64,000 nucleotides of DNA from JAPEKQ01 sp964516845 (GTDB taxonomy: Bacteria > Joyebacterota > Joyebacteria > Joyebacterales > Joyebacteraceae), in the NCBI GenBank assembly GCA_964516845.1, contig CAZEXP010000006.1:19832-83831 (forward strand). The letters are read 5' to 3'. How positions within the stretch are numbered: position 1 is the first letter of the stretch; every line of letters starts with the position of its first letter. Position numbers and translations under genes: made by a program. The notes under the pieces are model-generated. The model made no database searches. It worked only from the letters and a program-made list of their open reading frames with translations, and was not told the origin of the DNA. Positions 17,978-26,453 of the stretch are shown here, one piece after another.

Positions 17978-19105
17978 TTGCGCACGCTCGTCGTCACCGA
18001 CTCGATGATATGGAACGCTGAGACGGAGTACGCGCTGGCCGTGGCGGGCGCCGAGGCGGCGATGGGCTTCGAGGTGTCGCTGGCCGCTCCCGGCGGGAGC
18101 GTGGCGCTCGCGAAGGCGCCGACGGGCGTCGCGACGCACGTGCTTCCCGGCGCATCGCTCTCGCGGTCGCCCGCGGATCTCCTTGCGGCGTGTCGCTGGA
18201 TCTCGAGTCGCACGCTGGATTCGCCGGGCGCGATCGTGCACAGCTCGCGCTCTTCCGCGCACGTCGCCGTCGCGCTCGCCAGGTCCGGATCGACGAAGCT
18301 CGTTCACCTGCGCGGCGGCGCGGTGCCGCCGTCGGCGGGGGCGCTCAACCGGTACCTGTACCGTCGCCGGACCGACGCGGTCATCGCATCGTCGGGGCGG
18401 ATTGAATCGTGGGTACGCGAGCGGCTCGGTGTGCGCGAGGAACGGGTCTTCACGATCTACCTGCCGATCGATATTGAACGGTTCGCGGCCGGCGGCGACG
18501 GCGCCGGCGTCAGACGTGAGTTCGACATCGCTGCCGGATCCCCGCTTGTTGTGAACGTGGCGCGCCTGGCTCCCATCAAGGGGCACGCCGTGCTGCTTGA
18601 GGCGTGGAGCCGCGTCGTGGGCAAGTATCCGTCCGCAGTGCTCCTGCTCATCGGCGAACCATGGTCGGGGCAGCCGGAGGGGCTCGCGGCGCGAGCCGGG
18701 GAACTCGGTGTGTCGTCGAACGTCCGGTTCGCGGGGAGACGGGACGACGTTCCCTCTGTTCTGGCGGCCGCCGATGTCTGCGTCTGTTCGTCCGTGGGGA
18801 GTGAGGAGAACTCCCGGGCGGTCAGCGAGTACATGGCCGCGGGTCGTCCGGTCGTCGCGACGAACGTCGGTGTCATCCCCGAGCTTGTCGTCGATGGCGG
18901 GACCGGCCTGCTTGTGGAACCGGTCGACGTCGGCGCGCTGGCGGAAGGGCTCGCGCAGCTCCTCGACGATCCGGATCGCGCGGCGAAGATGGGTGCGTCG
19001 GGGGCCGTGCGAGCGCGCGAGCTCCTGTCCCGAGAGGCGTTCGCCTCCGGGCTGGCCGGTGTGCTGGCCGCAGTCGGGGCTGCCGACGAGGGGACGCGAT
19101 CGTGA
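17978..19105 (+). CDS. Glycosyltransferase family 4 protein
   Basis: A GT-B fold enzyme. The C-terminal half has the group-1 signatures: VVNVARLAPIKGHAVLLEAW, an E-x7-E type stretch around EENSRAVSEYMAAGRPVVAT, and GIVIPEL-like NVGVIPELV. The start is a TTG at 17978 after AGGGGGACC; the next gene's GTG overlaps the stop by 4 nt. It lies between GT9 genes and probably extends the LPS core or O-antigen at the cytoplasmic side. Donor and acceptor cannot be predicted. Confidence 0.85.
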   Translation: MRTLVVTDSMIWNAETEYALAVAGAEAAMGFEVSLAAPGGSVALAKAPTGVATHVLPGASLSRSPADLLAACRWISSRTLDSPGAIVHSSRSSAHVAVALARSGSTKLVHLRGGAVPPSAGALNRYLYRRRTDAVIASSGRIESWVRERLGVREERVFTIYLPIDIERFAAGGDGAGVRREFDIAAGSPLVVNVARLAPIKGHAVLLEAWSRVVGKYPSAVLLLIGEPWSGQPEGLAARAGELGVSSNVRFAGRRDDVPSVLAAADVCVCSSVGSEENSRAVSEYMAAGRPVVATNVGVIPELVVDGGTGLLVEPVDVGALAEGLAQLLDDPDRAAKMGASGAVRARELLSREAFASGLAGVLAAVGAADEGTRS

Positions 19106-20211
19106 GGATCTGCTTCGTCAATTCGCTCAGGACATTCGGGGGTGGCGAGCGATGGCTGCTCGAGGCGGCCGCCGGCCTCGCCTCACGAGGGCACACGATC
19201 ACCGTGGTGGCCCGGGCGGAGAGCGCCCTGGCGACTCGTGCGCGCCGTGCGGGATACGACACGCTCGAACTGCCGATGCGCGGTGACGGGGACCCGACCT
19301 CGATTCTGCCCCTGGCGAGCTGGTTCCGGTCGACGCGCTGCGACATCGCGAGCGTCAACGTCCAGCGCGCCGTGCGGGTCGGCGTGGTCGCGGCCCGTAT
19401 CGCCCGCGTGCCCGGCGTCGTCGAGCGCCGCGGGTTGCTCTTTCCGGTCAAGCCGTCCGCCCTCAACCGGTTCATGTATCGGAGGCTGGTGACGCGCGTC
19501 ATCGCGAACTGCTCGGCGATCGCGGCGGACCTTGCGGCCGGCGGTGTGGTTCCGGCGGACCGCATCGTCGTCATTCCGAACGGGATTGATCCCAAACGCG
19601 TGACTACGGGAGAGGGTGCGAAGCTCCGGGCGGAACTGTGTCTCGCGGCCGACACGCCGACGGTCGTCGTGATCGGCCGGCTCGTCCCGGACAAGGGGCA
19701 CGAGGTCGCGCTCGCGGCCTTCGCGAAGATCGTGGAGCGCGAACCGCGCGCGCAGCTGCTCGTGGCGGGGACCGGGAAGCTCAGACAGCAGCTCAGGACG
19801 ATGGCGGAGGAGACGCTTCCCGAGGGCAGCTGGCGATTTCTCGGACACCGGAGCGACATCGGCGCCGTGCTCGCGGCGGGAAGCGTCGTGCTCGTCTCCA
19901 GTTTCCGCGAGGGCATGCCTCACGTCGTGCTCGAGGCCATGGCGGCCGGAACACCGATCGTGGCGACCGGTGTCGCGGGCATTCCCGAGATGATCGAGCA
20001 CGGGCGGGATGGGTTGCTCGTGCAGCCCGGCGATCCTGACGCGGCAGTCGAGGCGGTGCTGCGGATGTTGGGTGATCGCGCGGGCGCGAGCGCGATGGCT
20101 GAGTCCGCAGGACGCCGCGTGCGGGAGGAGTTCTCGCTCGACATGATGATCGATCGTGTTGAGGCGTGTTTCGCAGAGGCCGTGGGTCGAGGGAAGGGGG
20201 GAGAGCAATGA
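19102..20211 (+). CDS. Glycosyltransferase family 4 protein
   Basis: A GT-B enzyme that opens with MRICFVNSLRTFGGGERWLLEAAAG, the typical acceptor-side Gly-rich GGGER block (start is GTG). The donor half has VIGRLVPDKGHEVALAAF and the catalytic-type FREGMPHVVLEAMAAGTPIVAT. It overlaps the preceding GT4 gene by 4 nt and the next GT9 gene by 4 nt (ATGA), so it is translationally coupled in the LPS operon. It is similar in layout to its neighbour and may derive from an old duplication. The sugar is not predictable. Confidence 0.86.
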   Translation: MRICFVNSLRTFGGGERWLLEAAAGLASRGHTITVVARAESALATRARRAGYDTLELPMRGDGDPTSILPLASWFRSTRCDIASVNVQRAVRVGVVAARIARVPGVVERRGLLFPVKPSALNRFMYRRLVTRVIANCSAIAADLAAGGVVPADRIVVIPNGIDPKRVTTGEGAKLRAELCLAADTPTVVVIGRLVPDKGHEVALAAFAKIVEREPRAQLLVAGTGKLRQQLRTMAEETLPEGSWRFLGHRSDIGAVLAAGSVVLVSSFREGMPHVVLEAMAAGTPIVATGVAGIPEMIEHGRDGLLVQPGDPDAAVEAVLRMLGDRAGASAMAESAGRRVREEFSLDMMIDRVEACFAEAVGRGKGGEQ

Positions 20212-21281
20212 AATCCCGGACCTTCCACCCGGAGGGCGTCAGGTCGATCCTCGTGATGCGGCTGTATTTCCTCGGCGACGTCGTTCTCTCGACCCCGGTC
20301 CTGGAGGCGCTCAAGCGCCGCTTCCCCGACGCCAGGCTGACGGTCCTTGCGAAGAAACGCGCCGCCGGCGTTCTTACCGCCAACCCGAATGTCGATGAGA
20401 TCGTCCTGTACGACGCCGTCGCCGACTACCACATGCCGCGACATCAGTGGAGGCTCGCGCGTCGCCTCCGGCGCGAGCGGTTCGACCTTGCCGTCGACCT
20501 CTCGGGGAACCTGCTGAGTTCATGGCTTCTCTGGGTGGCCGACCCGGGATATCGCGTCGGGTTCAACCACGCGGGGTTCCCGCGCCTTCTCGATCACCGC
20601 ATCCCGTATGTCACGGATGGCAGCGTCGTGGAGCATCTGCTTTCGGCCGTCGAGCCGCTGGGTGCGACCGCCGAACCGCTGCCCAGGATCTATCTGACCG
20701 ACGAGGAGCGGACCGCGGCGACGGAGCTGCTCGAGCGCGAGGGCGTTGGGCGAAACGAGCCGTTCGCGGTGCTGGCACCGGGCGCCAACTGGGAGTACCG
20801 ACGATGGCCCGCGGAGCGGCACGCGGCGCTGGCTCGTCTTCTCGCGAGCGAGGACGGGATCCGGAGTGTTCTGACCGGCGGGGACGAGGATGAGGAGATC
20901 TGCGCAGGCGTCGCGGCGGCGTCCGATGGGAGCGCGCTGAGCCTGGCCGGGCGGCTCGACGTGCGAGGCCTCGCGGCGACGGCCGAACGGGCCGTGCTGT
21001 TCGTCGGAAGCGACAGCGGACCGATGCATATTGCAGCCGCCGTGGGCACGCCGGTGGTAGCGCTCTTCGGACCGAACACGCCGGACCGCTTCGCACCCCG
21101 TGGCTCGGCCTCGCGTGTGATCAGACACGAGTACCCCTGCTCGCCGTGCGACCAGAAGCAGTGCGTGCGCCCGGATGATCCCTGTATGGCGGCCATCACG
21201 GTGGGCGAGGTTCATGAGGCGGCGCGCGAGCTTCTGCGCGCGACGGAATCGGGCGGGACCGGAGGTGGACGCGATGACTGA
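20208..21281 (+). CDS. LPS heptosyltransferase family protein (GT9)
   Basis: The fourth GT9 gene in this operon. It has SILVMRLYFLGDVVLSTPVL at the N-terminus, APGANWEYRRWPAERHAAL in the centre (RWP in place of KRWP) and VGSDSGPMHIAAAVG at the donor site, followed by LFGPNTPDRFAP. A Cys cluster (CSPCDQKQCVRPDDPCM) near the C-terminus is like that of other WaaF/WaaC-type proteins. The ATG is preceded by GGGGGGAGAG and overlaps the previous stop (ATGA). It should add a core sugar to LPS. The presence of several GT9 genes suggests a multi-heptose core. Confidence 0.88.
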   Translation: MKSRTFHPEGVRSILVMRLYFLGDVVLSTPVLEALKRRFPDARLTVLAKKRAAGVLTANPNVDEIVLYDAVADYHMPRHQWRLARRLRRERFDLAVDLSGNLLSSWLLWVADPGYRVGFNHAGFPRLLDHRIPYVTDGSVVEHLLSAVEPLGATAEPLPRIYLTDEERTAATELLEREGVGRNEPFAVLAPGANWEYRRWPAERHAALARLLASEDGIRSVLTGGDEDEEICAGVAAASDGSALSLAGRLDVRGLAATAERAVLFVGSDSGPMHIAAAVGTPVVALFGPNTPDRFAPRGSASRVIRHEYPCSPCDQKQCVRPDDPCMAAITVGEVHEAARELLRATESGGTGGGRDD

Positions 21282-22542
21282 TCGGGAGACGGGGTCAGCC
21301 GTCCGCGGGGTCCCTCCGATACGCCATGACATCATCTGCATGTCGACCAACCACTGGACCGGACTGCCGACGAGCAAGCAGAGTCTCATGCTCGAAATGG
21401 CGCGCTCGGTCCGTGTGCTCTACGTCGAACCACCGCTCGACATCTTCTCCGTGGTCGGACGCCGCCGAAGGTGGCCGAAGCTCAGAGGACTCAGGCAGGT
21501 GCATCCCAACCTGTGGGTCCTCTCGCCGGTGGCGTTCTCGGTGTCATCCCGGCCCGCGGTGCGGACGAGGAGCACCGAGCGGCTTCTCCCGCGAGTGGCA
21601 GCGGCGGCCGAGCGGCTGGGGCTGGGGGACAGAGTCCTCTGGTGCTTCGCTCCCGAACATGCGGTGCTTGCCGGCAGGCTCGGCGAATGCGCCCTGGTCT
21701 ACAGCGCGGCTGATGAGCCTGCGGCGTTCAGCACGGCGCCGGACGCGACACGGGAGACGGAGCGGCGCATGCTCGGCGTGGCCGATCTCGTCCTCGTGGT
21801 GTCCGAGGCGCTCCTCGATGCGCGGTCGGACCACCCAAACGCGCACCGACTTCCGAACGCGGCCGACGTGCCGCACTTCAAGAGGGCACTCGCGGGTGAC
21901 GCCGAGGCCGGCGACGCGGAGTTCATCGCGGCGCTCGGCGGCACCCCCGCACCGATGGATCTCGTGAACGTGCGTCGTCCCGTGATCATGTACGGGGGAG
22001 CCGCCTACGGTTGGTTCGACTTCGATCTCCTCCGGGAGGTCGCGGACCTGAGGCCAGGCTGGATGATCGTGCTGGTCGGGCCCGGCGGGACCGGGGAACG
22101 TCTCCCCGCGAACGTCGTCCGGCTGGGGCGCCGGCCGTACGACGAGTTCCCGCGATACGTGGCGTCGTGCGATGTGGCCATCATCCCATGGCGTGACGGG
22201 CTCTTCGCGCGGAACGCCGACCCGATAGTCCTCTATCAGTATCTGCTGTGCGGCAAGCCGGTCGTGGCGACGCCGTTTCCGGCGGCGCTCGAACGCGGGG
22301 GACTGGTCGCGACGGCGCGGGATCCCATGGAGTTCGTGAACGCCGTCGAGCGAGCGCTGTCCGACCGTGACCATCTTGCTCATAGTGCCGAACGGACGGC
22401 GTTCGGTCTCGCCAATACCTGGCAGGACCGGGCCGCGCGGGCGGCCCTGCTCATCGAGTCCGCCGTGAGCATGCGGACGGGCTCGCCTGGACGGGAGGCG
22501 CAGGGCGACGCGGCGCCGTCGGAATCCGGGGAATCCGTATGA
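21274..22542 (+). CDS. Glycosyltransferase (GT4/TuaH-like)
   Basis: The protein has the shape of a GT-B transferase of the kind often annotated as TuaH-like: an N-terminal block around HDIICMSTNHWTGLPTSKQ and RVLYVEPPLD, a central CFAPEHAVLAGRLG and YSAADEPAAF, and a C-terminal part with MYGGAAYGWFDFDLL and IIPWRDGLFARNADPIVLYQ. It lacks a standard E-x7-E box, but the PIVLYQYLLCGKPVVATPF stretch corresponds to it. The ATG at 21274 follows GGAGGTGG and overlaps the preceding gene by 8 nt. The last 30 residues are low complexity. It is part of the LPS operon; the substrate is unknown. Confidence 0.75.
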   Translation: MTDRETGSAVRGVPPIRHDIICMSTNHWTGLPTSKQSLMLEMARSVRVLYVEPPLDIFSVVGRRRRWPKLRGLRQVHPNLWVLSPVAFSVSSRPAVRTRSTERLLPRVAAAAERLGLGDRVLWCFAPEHAVLAGRLGECALVYSAADEPAAFSTAPDATRETERRMLGVADLVLVVSEALLDARSDHPNAHRLPNAADVPHFKRALAGDAEAGDAEFIAALGGTPAPMDLVNVRRPVIMYGGAAYGWFDFDLLREVADLRPGWMIVLVGPGGTGERLPANVVRLGRRPYDEFPRYVASCDVAIIPWRDGLFARNADPIVLYQYLLCGKPVVATPFPAALERGGLVATARDPMEFVNAVERALSDRDHLAHSAERTAFGLANTWQDRAARAALLIESAVSMRTGSPGREAQGDAAPSESGESV

Positions 22543-23741
22543 CGAAACGCGAGAGGACGGCGAACGTGCTCGAGGCGCTCCAGTCGTTCGGACTGGTGCT
22601 CCTGCTGGTGGCGCTCCCGTACTCGGAGGGACTCAAGACCACAGGGTTGGCGCTGGCGTTCATCGGTTTCGCCGGGAAGACCCTCATGGGGCGCATGCCC
22701 CGGTTCGACGATCCCGTCCTAGCGTGGTCGCTTCTCGCGTATGTCGGGGCGTGTTTCCTTTCGTTCGCGCTCGCCAGACCCGAGCTGCAGCGTCCGTGGG
22801 AACTGCTGACGGTGCTGATGACGACCGCGCCGTTCTTCCTCGCGGCCGACGCGTGTTCCAGGCGTCCCTCGAGGGCCCTTCTGTTCACGTGGGCGATCCT
22901 CACCGGGGCGCTGCTTGCCGGTGCGGCGGCGTACGGCTCGTTCCTGACGGGGTATGAGGAGCGTCTGTCGCTCGGCTCCATCGAGAACCCGGTGCCCGCC
23001 GCGGAGTATCTTGGCATCGCACTGGGCGTGAGCCTTGCGCTCCTGCTCGCCGAGTATCGGGCCGGCGTCGCCGGACCTCTTCTGGTTCTCACGGCGGGTT
23101 TCACCGCCATCCCGCTCGCGATGACGAGTTCGCGGGGCGGCCTCCTGGGCGCCGCGTTCGGGGGCGCGGCCATCATCGCCGCATCGCTCCGGCGGAGACG
23201 CTACGCGATCGTGGCGCTCCTGATAGTCGCGGGTCTGGTCGCGACGTTCGCCGTGGCGCACCCGAACTCCCGTCTGTTCGTGGGGAGGAACATCACGGCG
23301 AGACTCAGCACGTGGCAGCGGAGCGTCGAACTCGTGGCCGAACGGCCGCTAACGGGACATGGGCCGGGTATCTACTGGGCGCTCGGCGTAACCTACACCG
23401 ACCGCGAGGGGGAGGAGCACCAGCTCAACGCTCACAACACGCTCTTCCACACCGCGGCGGAGTGTGGACTCGTGGGGGCTGGCGCGCTCGTCGCCTTTCT
23501 GGTATTAGCATTACGAGGGGTCGTGCGCTCCGCGCGGGCCGCGAGGCACGCGATCGATCGGGCCGTGGCGATCGGTGCGCTGGCAGGCATTGTCGCGTCG
23601 GTCGTCGCCGGTCTCACCGCTGTGTCGACCGACGCCGAGCCGGGCATGTTGTTCTATGCTCTGGTGGCCGTCGGCGCCGCGCGCGGTGTGATGTCGGCCA
23701 CCCCTGATGAAACGGGCACGCGGGTCGGAGGTGAAGCATGA
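22539..23741 (+). CDS. O-antigen ligase / polymerase family membrane protein
   Basis: About ten to twelve hydrophobic helices with a large loop near the C-terminus containing GHGPGIYWALG and NAHNTLFHTAAECGLVGAG. This matches the Wzy_C/WaaL family, in which a conserved His in the periplasmic loop works in glycan transfer. A ligase would join O-antigen to lipid A-core at the periplasmic face; a Wzy polymerase has the same fold and cannot be excluded. The ATG overlaps the upstream stop (ATGA) and gmhB overlaps its end. Its place in the LPS operon rather than the EPS locus favours the ligase role. Confidence 0.8.
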   Translation: MTKRERTANVLEALQSFGLVLLLVALPYSEGLKTTGLALAFIGFAGKTLMGRMPRFDDPVLAWSLLAYVGACFLSFALARPELQRPWELLTVLMTTAPFFLAADACSRRPSRALLFTWAILTGALLAGAAAYGSFLTGYEERLSLGSIENPVPAAEYLGIALGVSLALLLAEYRAGVAGPLLVLTAGFTAIPLAMTSSRGGLLGAAFGGAAIIAASLRRRRYAIVALLIVAGLVATFAVAHPNSRLFVGRNITARLSTWQRSVELVAERPLTGHGPGIYWALGVTYTDREGEEHQLNAHNTLFHTAAECGLVGAGALVAFLVLALRGVVRSARAARHAIDRAVAIGALAGIVASVVAGLTAVSTDAEPGMLFYALVAVGAARGVMSATPDETGTRVGGEA

Positions 23742-24325
23742 CAGGACGACCGGCACTGTTCCTCGACCGCGATGGCGTCCTGACCGTCGAGGACAGCTAT
23801 ATCGCGCGGCCTGAGAACCTCAGGCTTGAAGCGGGAGCGGCCGAGGCCGTGCGCACGCTGAATGCGGCGCATGTGCTCGCCGTCGTAGTGAGCAACCAGT
23901 CCGGTGTAGCACGCGGACTGATGACCGAGCAGGATATGGCCGATGTTCACGCGCGGCTGGAACACCTCCTCACCGAGGATGGTGCGAGACTCGACGCGGC
24001 GTACTACTGCCCGAACCATCTGGAGGGTTCCGTCGAACGGTTCAGCCGCGAGGCCTCGTGTCGCAAGCCCCAGACCGGGATGATCGACGCGGCCGTTCGG
24101 GATCTGGGCATCGACCTCTCCGCAAGCGCGATGGTGGGCGATCAGCTCACGGACGTCGAACTCGCGGAAAGGGTCGGGATCCCGTGTGTACTCGTGGAAA
24201 CCGGCAAGGGTGTGGTCTCCTTTGAGCAGGCACGGGCCGGAGGGCTGCCGGTCGCGGAGCTGGTCCCGGGCGTGCTCGACGCGGCGCGGTGGATCGTGGC
24301 GCGACTCGAGACGAGGTCATCATGA
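23738..24325 (+). CDS. gmhB: D-glycero-D-manno-heptose-1,7-bisphosphate 7-phosphatase
   Basis: A HAD-superfamily IIIA phosphatase. The nucleophile motif is D10-x-D12 (FLDRDGVL), SNQSG is the second motif, and MVGDQLTD gives the Mg-binding acidic pair. The zinc-binding-type loop of GmhB is visible as YYCPNH followed by a further Cys and CRKPQTGM. At 195 residues the length is typical. GmhB dephosphorylates heptose bisphosphate on the way to ADP-heptose, the donor for the GT9 enzymes in the same operon. The gene overlaps its neighbours on both sides by 4 nt. gmhA and hldE are not in this window. Confidence 0.9.
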   Translation: MTGRPALFLDRDGVLTVEDSYIARPENLRLEAGAAEAVRTLNAAHVLAVVVSNQSGVARGLMTEQDMADVHARLEHLLTEDGARLDAAYYCPNHLEGSVERFSREASCRKPQTGMIDAAVRDLGIDLSASAMVGDQLTDVELAERVGIPCVLVETGKGVVSFEQARAGGLPVAELVPGVLDAARWIVARLETRSS

Positions 24326-25143
24326 AAGTGATTCTGACATCAGCTCTCATTCTGCTGACCGCCCTCGGGTCCGCCGGCTTGGAGACGGGAGTGCTCGGTG
24401 AGGACACGGGGACGGGCGCGCAGCGCATCCCCGCGCTCTCAGCCGACGGCACGGTGAGCGTGCCTCCGTTCGGCGTTGGGGAGCGACTCACCTTCGAGAT
24501 CGGGTACGGTTTCGTTGACGCCGGCACCGCGGTGCTGGGGATCCCGGAGCTCGTCGAGCACCGGGGGCGCAGCTGTTACCGCATCCTCTCGGTCGCCGAA
24601 TCGAACTCGTTCATATCCGCATTCTTCCCGGTCCGGGATGTGGCGGAGTCGTATCTCGACGCGCGGGATCTCATCTCACGCCGCTTCGAGAAGAACCTCC
24701 GGGAGGGGAATTTCCGGGCGCATGATCTCGTCGAGTTCGACCACGAGCGACAGGTCGCCGTCTACCCCGATCGGAAAGAGGTCATGCCTCTCGCGGCGGA
24801 GGCCCAGGACATCCTCTCATCGCTCTACACGGTGCGCATGATGGACCTCGAGGTCGGTCGCTCCGTGTTCATTGAGAACCACGCGGACCGAAAGAACTAC
24901 CCGCTTGAGATCCTGGTCCTGAGAAGAGAGCGCGTGAGCGTTCCGGCCGGGCGTTTCGACTGTATCGTCGTGGAGCCGCGGATGCGCGGCGCGGGTCTCT
25001 TCAGCCACAAGGGGAGGCTCTGGGTGTGGTTGACCGATGACGAGCTTCATCTCCCTGTGTTGATGCGGAGCAAGGTCGTCATAGGTTCCGTGTCGGCGGA
25101 GCTCTCCGCCTATGTGCTCGCGGACGGATCCCGACTGGACTGA
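24322..25143 (+). CDS. DUF3108 domain-containing exported protein
   Basis: A signal peptide-like N-terminus (KVILTSALILLTALGSA) is followed by the DUF3108 pattern: VGERLTFEIGYGFVDAGTAVL, GRSCYRILSVAESN, VRDVAESYLDA and a C-terminal LWVWLTDDELHLPVLMRSK. Proteins of this family are periplasmic or outer-membrane-associated and of uncertain function; related proteins occur near envelope polysaccharide genes. The ATG overlaps the gmhB stop, so it belongs to the LPS operon. A role in handling LPS or envelope material is only inferred from context. Confidence 0.8.
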   Translation: MKVILTSALILLTALGSAGLETGVLGEDTGTGAQRIPALSADGTVSVPPFGVGERLTFEIGYGFVDAGTAVLGIPELVEHRGRSCYRILSVAESNSFISAFFPVRDVAESYLDARDLISRRFEKNLREGNFRAHDLVEFDHERQVAVYPDRKEVMPLAAEAQDILSSLYTVRMMDLEVGRSVFIENHADRKNYPLEILVLRRERVSVPAGRFDCIVVEPRMRGAGLFSHKGRLWVWLTDDELHLPVLMRSKVVIGSVSAELSAYVLADGSRLD

Positions 25144-25180
25144 CAACTCATCTCTTTGCGGCAAGGCTGAAGGAGGACAC

Positions 25181-26149
25181 ATGCCATCTCGATACCCCGA
25201 AGTCGATCCGGCGAAGCTCACGCGGATATCGATCGCGGAGCGCGGCGGCCAGGTGCGAGTGGAGAGCTTCGTGCTACCCGAGCCGCCGGACGAAGGGTTC
25301 GATCGGCTTGCGGCGATGATTCCCGACCTCTTCGGCGGGAGCGATTTTCACAGCGCGTGGCGCGCGGTTGTGGCGGCGAACTCGGGTGGGCGCGGCGTCC
25401 TGGTGATGTTTGGTGCGCACTTCATCAAGTGCGGGTTGAGCAGGCTGCTCGTCGATCTGATGGAGCGGGGAGTCGTGACCGCCGTGGCGACGAACGGCGC
25501 GGGAGCGATCCACGACTATGAGATCGCGATGTTCGGTCTGACGTCCGAGGACGTGGCCGTTCGGCTTCCGGATGGCTCGTTCGGGATGTGCGCGGAGACG
25601 GCCGATGGGCTCAACGGCGCGATAAGCGCAGGACACGCCGACGGTCTTGGTTTCGGCGAGAGCGTGGGACGCGCGCTTGCTGATGCGCCGCACGCGGATG
25701 CGTCGGTGCTCGCGGCCGCACACCGTCTCGGCATCCCGGCGACGGTGCACGTCGGCATCGGTACGGACATCGTTCACCAGCATGCGAGCGCCGACGGAGC
25801 GGCGATCGGCGCGACGAGCCTGAGGGACATGCGGATCCTGTCTGGTGCGCTTGGCAACGTCGACGACGGGGTCGTGCTGAACATAGGCTCAGCTGTCATT
25901 CTGCCCGAGGTCTTCCTCAAAGCCCTTTCGATGGCGCGCAATCTGGGCACTGCCGCCGGACGGTTCACAGCGGTATCGATGGACATGAATGAGCCCTATC
26001 GGGCGCTGACGAACGTGGTCAGGCGGCCGACAGCGCAAGAGGGCACGGGGCTTGCACTTCGCGGGCGACACGAGCTGCTCTTCCCGCTGTTCTGGAGCGC
26101 GGTTGTCAGGGGCGTCTCGGGCGCCGGCGGAGCCCCGAAATGCGGTTGA
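25181..26149 (+). CDS. Conserved protein of unknown function (LPS-operon associated)
   Basis: I do not recognise the family with certainty. The 322-residue protein is soluble, rich in Gly and Ala, with conserved-looking blocks: GVLVMFGAHFIKCGLSRLL, VATNGAGAIHDYEIAMFG, IPATVHVGIGTDIVHQH and LNIGSAVILPEVFLKAL. The Gly-rich strands and the NGAGAIHD block recall deoxyhypusine-synthase-like NAD-binding folds, but the match is weak. It starts 38 nt after the DUF3108 gene behind a strong AGGAGGA and is probably the last gene of the LPS operon. Its stop codon lies inside the -35 box of the next promoter. A link to heptose or LPS metabolism is inferred from position only. Confidence 0.65.
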   Translation: MPSRYPEVDPAKLTRISIAERGGQVRVESFVLPEPPDEGFDRLAAMIPDLFGGSDFHSAWRAVVAANSGGRGVLVMFGAHFIKCGLSRLLVDLMERGVVTAVATNGAGAIHDYEIAMFGLTSEDVAVRLPDGSFGMCAETADGLNGAISAGHADGLGFGESVGRALADAPHADASVLAAAHRLGIPATVHVGIGTDIVHQHASADGAAIGATSLRDMRILSGALGNVDDGVVLNIGSAVILPEVFLKALSMARNLGTAAGRFTAVSMDMNEPYRALTNVVRRPTAQEGTGLALRGRHELLFPLFWSAVVRGVSGAGGAPKCG

Positions 26150-26174
26150 CACCGGACAAAGCTTGTGATACACT
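26146..26174 (+). promoter_or_regulatory. Sigma70-type promoter of the exopolysaccharide locus
   Basis: TTGACA at 26146-26151, a 17-bp spacer and TACACT at 26169-26174, with a TG one base upstream of the -10 (extended -10). The TGA stop codon of the preceding gene is inside the -35 box. Transcription would start near 26181. Confidence 0.8.
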
Positions 26175-26180
26175 AGCATT

Positions 26181-26453
26181 GTCGGTGGAGAGAGAGAAGC
26201 AGCCCACACCACGCGCGGAAGGACTCGCATAGCACCATTGCTAAGGGTTTTTTCTCAAGTCTGACAGCGATCTGAAGCGACACCGTAGGCGAGACCGCAT
26301 GCTGCAGTCAGTCCGGTGTTTTGCTGTTGGACCTGGGCTCGCCCTCGGCAATGTCAGCACGACGGAACACACCATGCCGGGTGGGACCAGTGTCCACGCC
26401 CGGTTTCTTGTTTATGGGGCCGGGTCGGGGGTCGCGAACACAGGAGCGGGACT
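26181..26453 (+). promoter_or_regulatory. Long 5' leader of the exopolysaccharide operon with attenuator-like hairpin
   Basis: About 270 nt separate the predicted start of transcription from the GTG of the sugar transferase. A TAGCA/TGCTA hairpin with a CCAT loop (26230-26243) is followed by AAGGG and six T residues (26248-26253). This resembles a weak intrinsic terminator and could be an attenuation point. No known riboswitch core is recognisable, and I see no gene here. Confidence 0.35.

Noticed and set aside
26181..26453. A riboswitch (for example cyclic di-GMP) in the EPS leader
   Set aside because: I looked for the conserved cores of known classes and could not find them; only a weak hairpin is visible.
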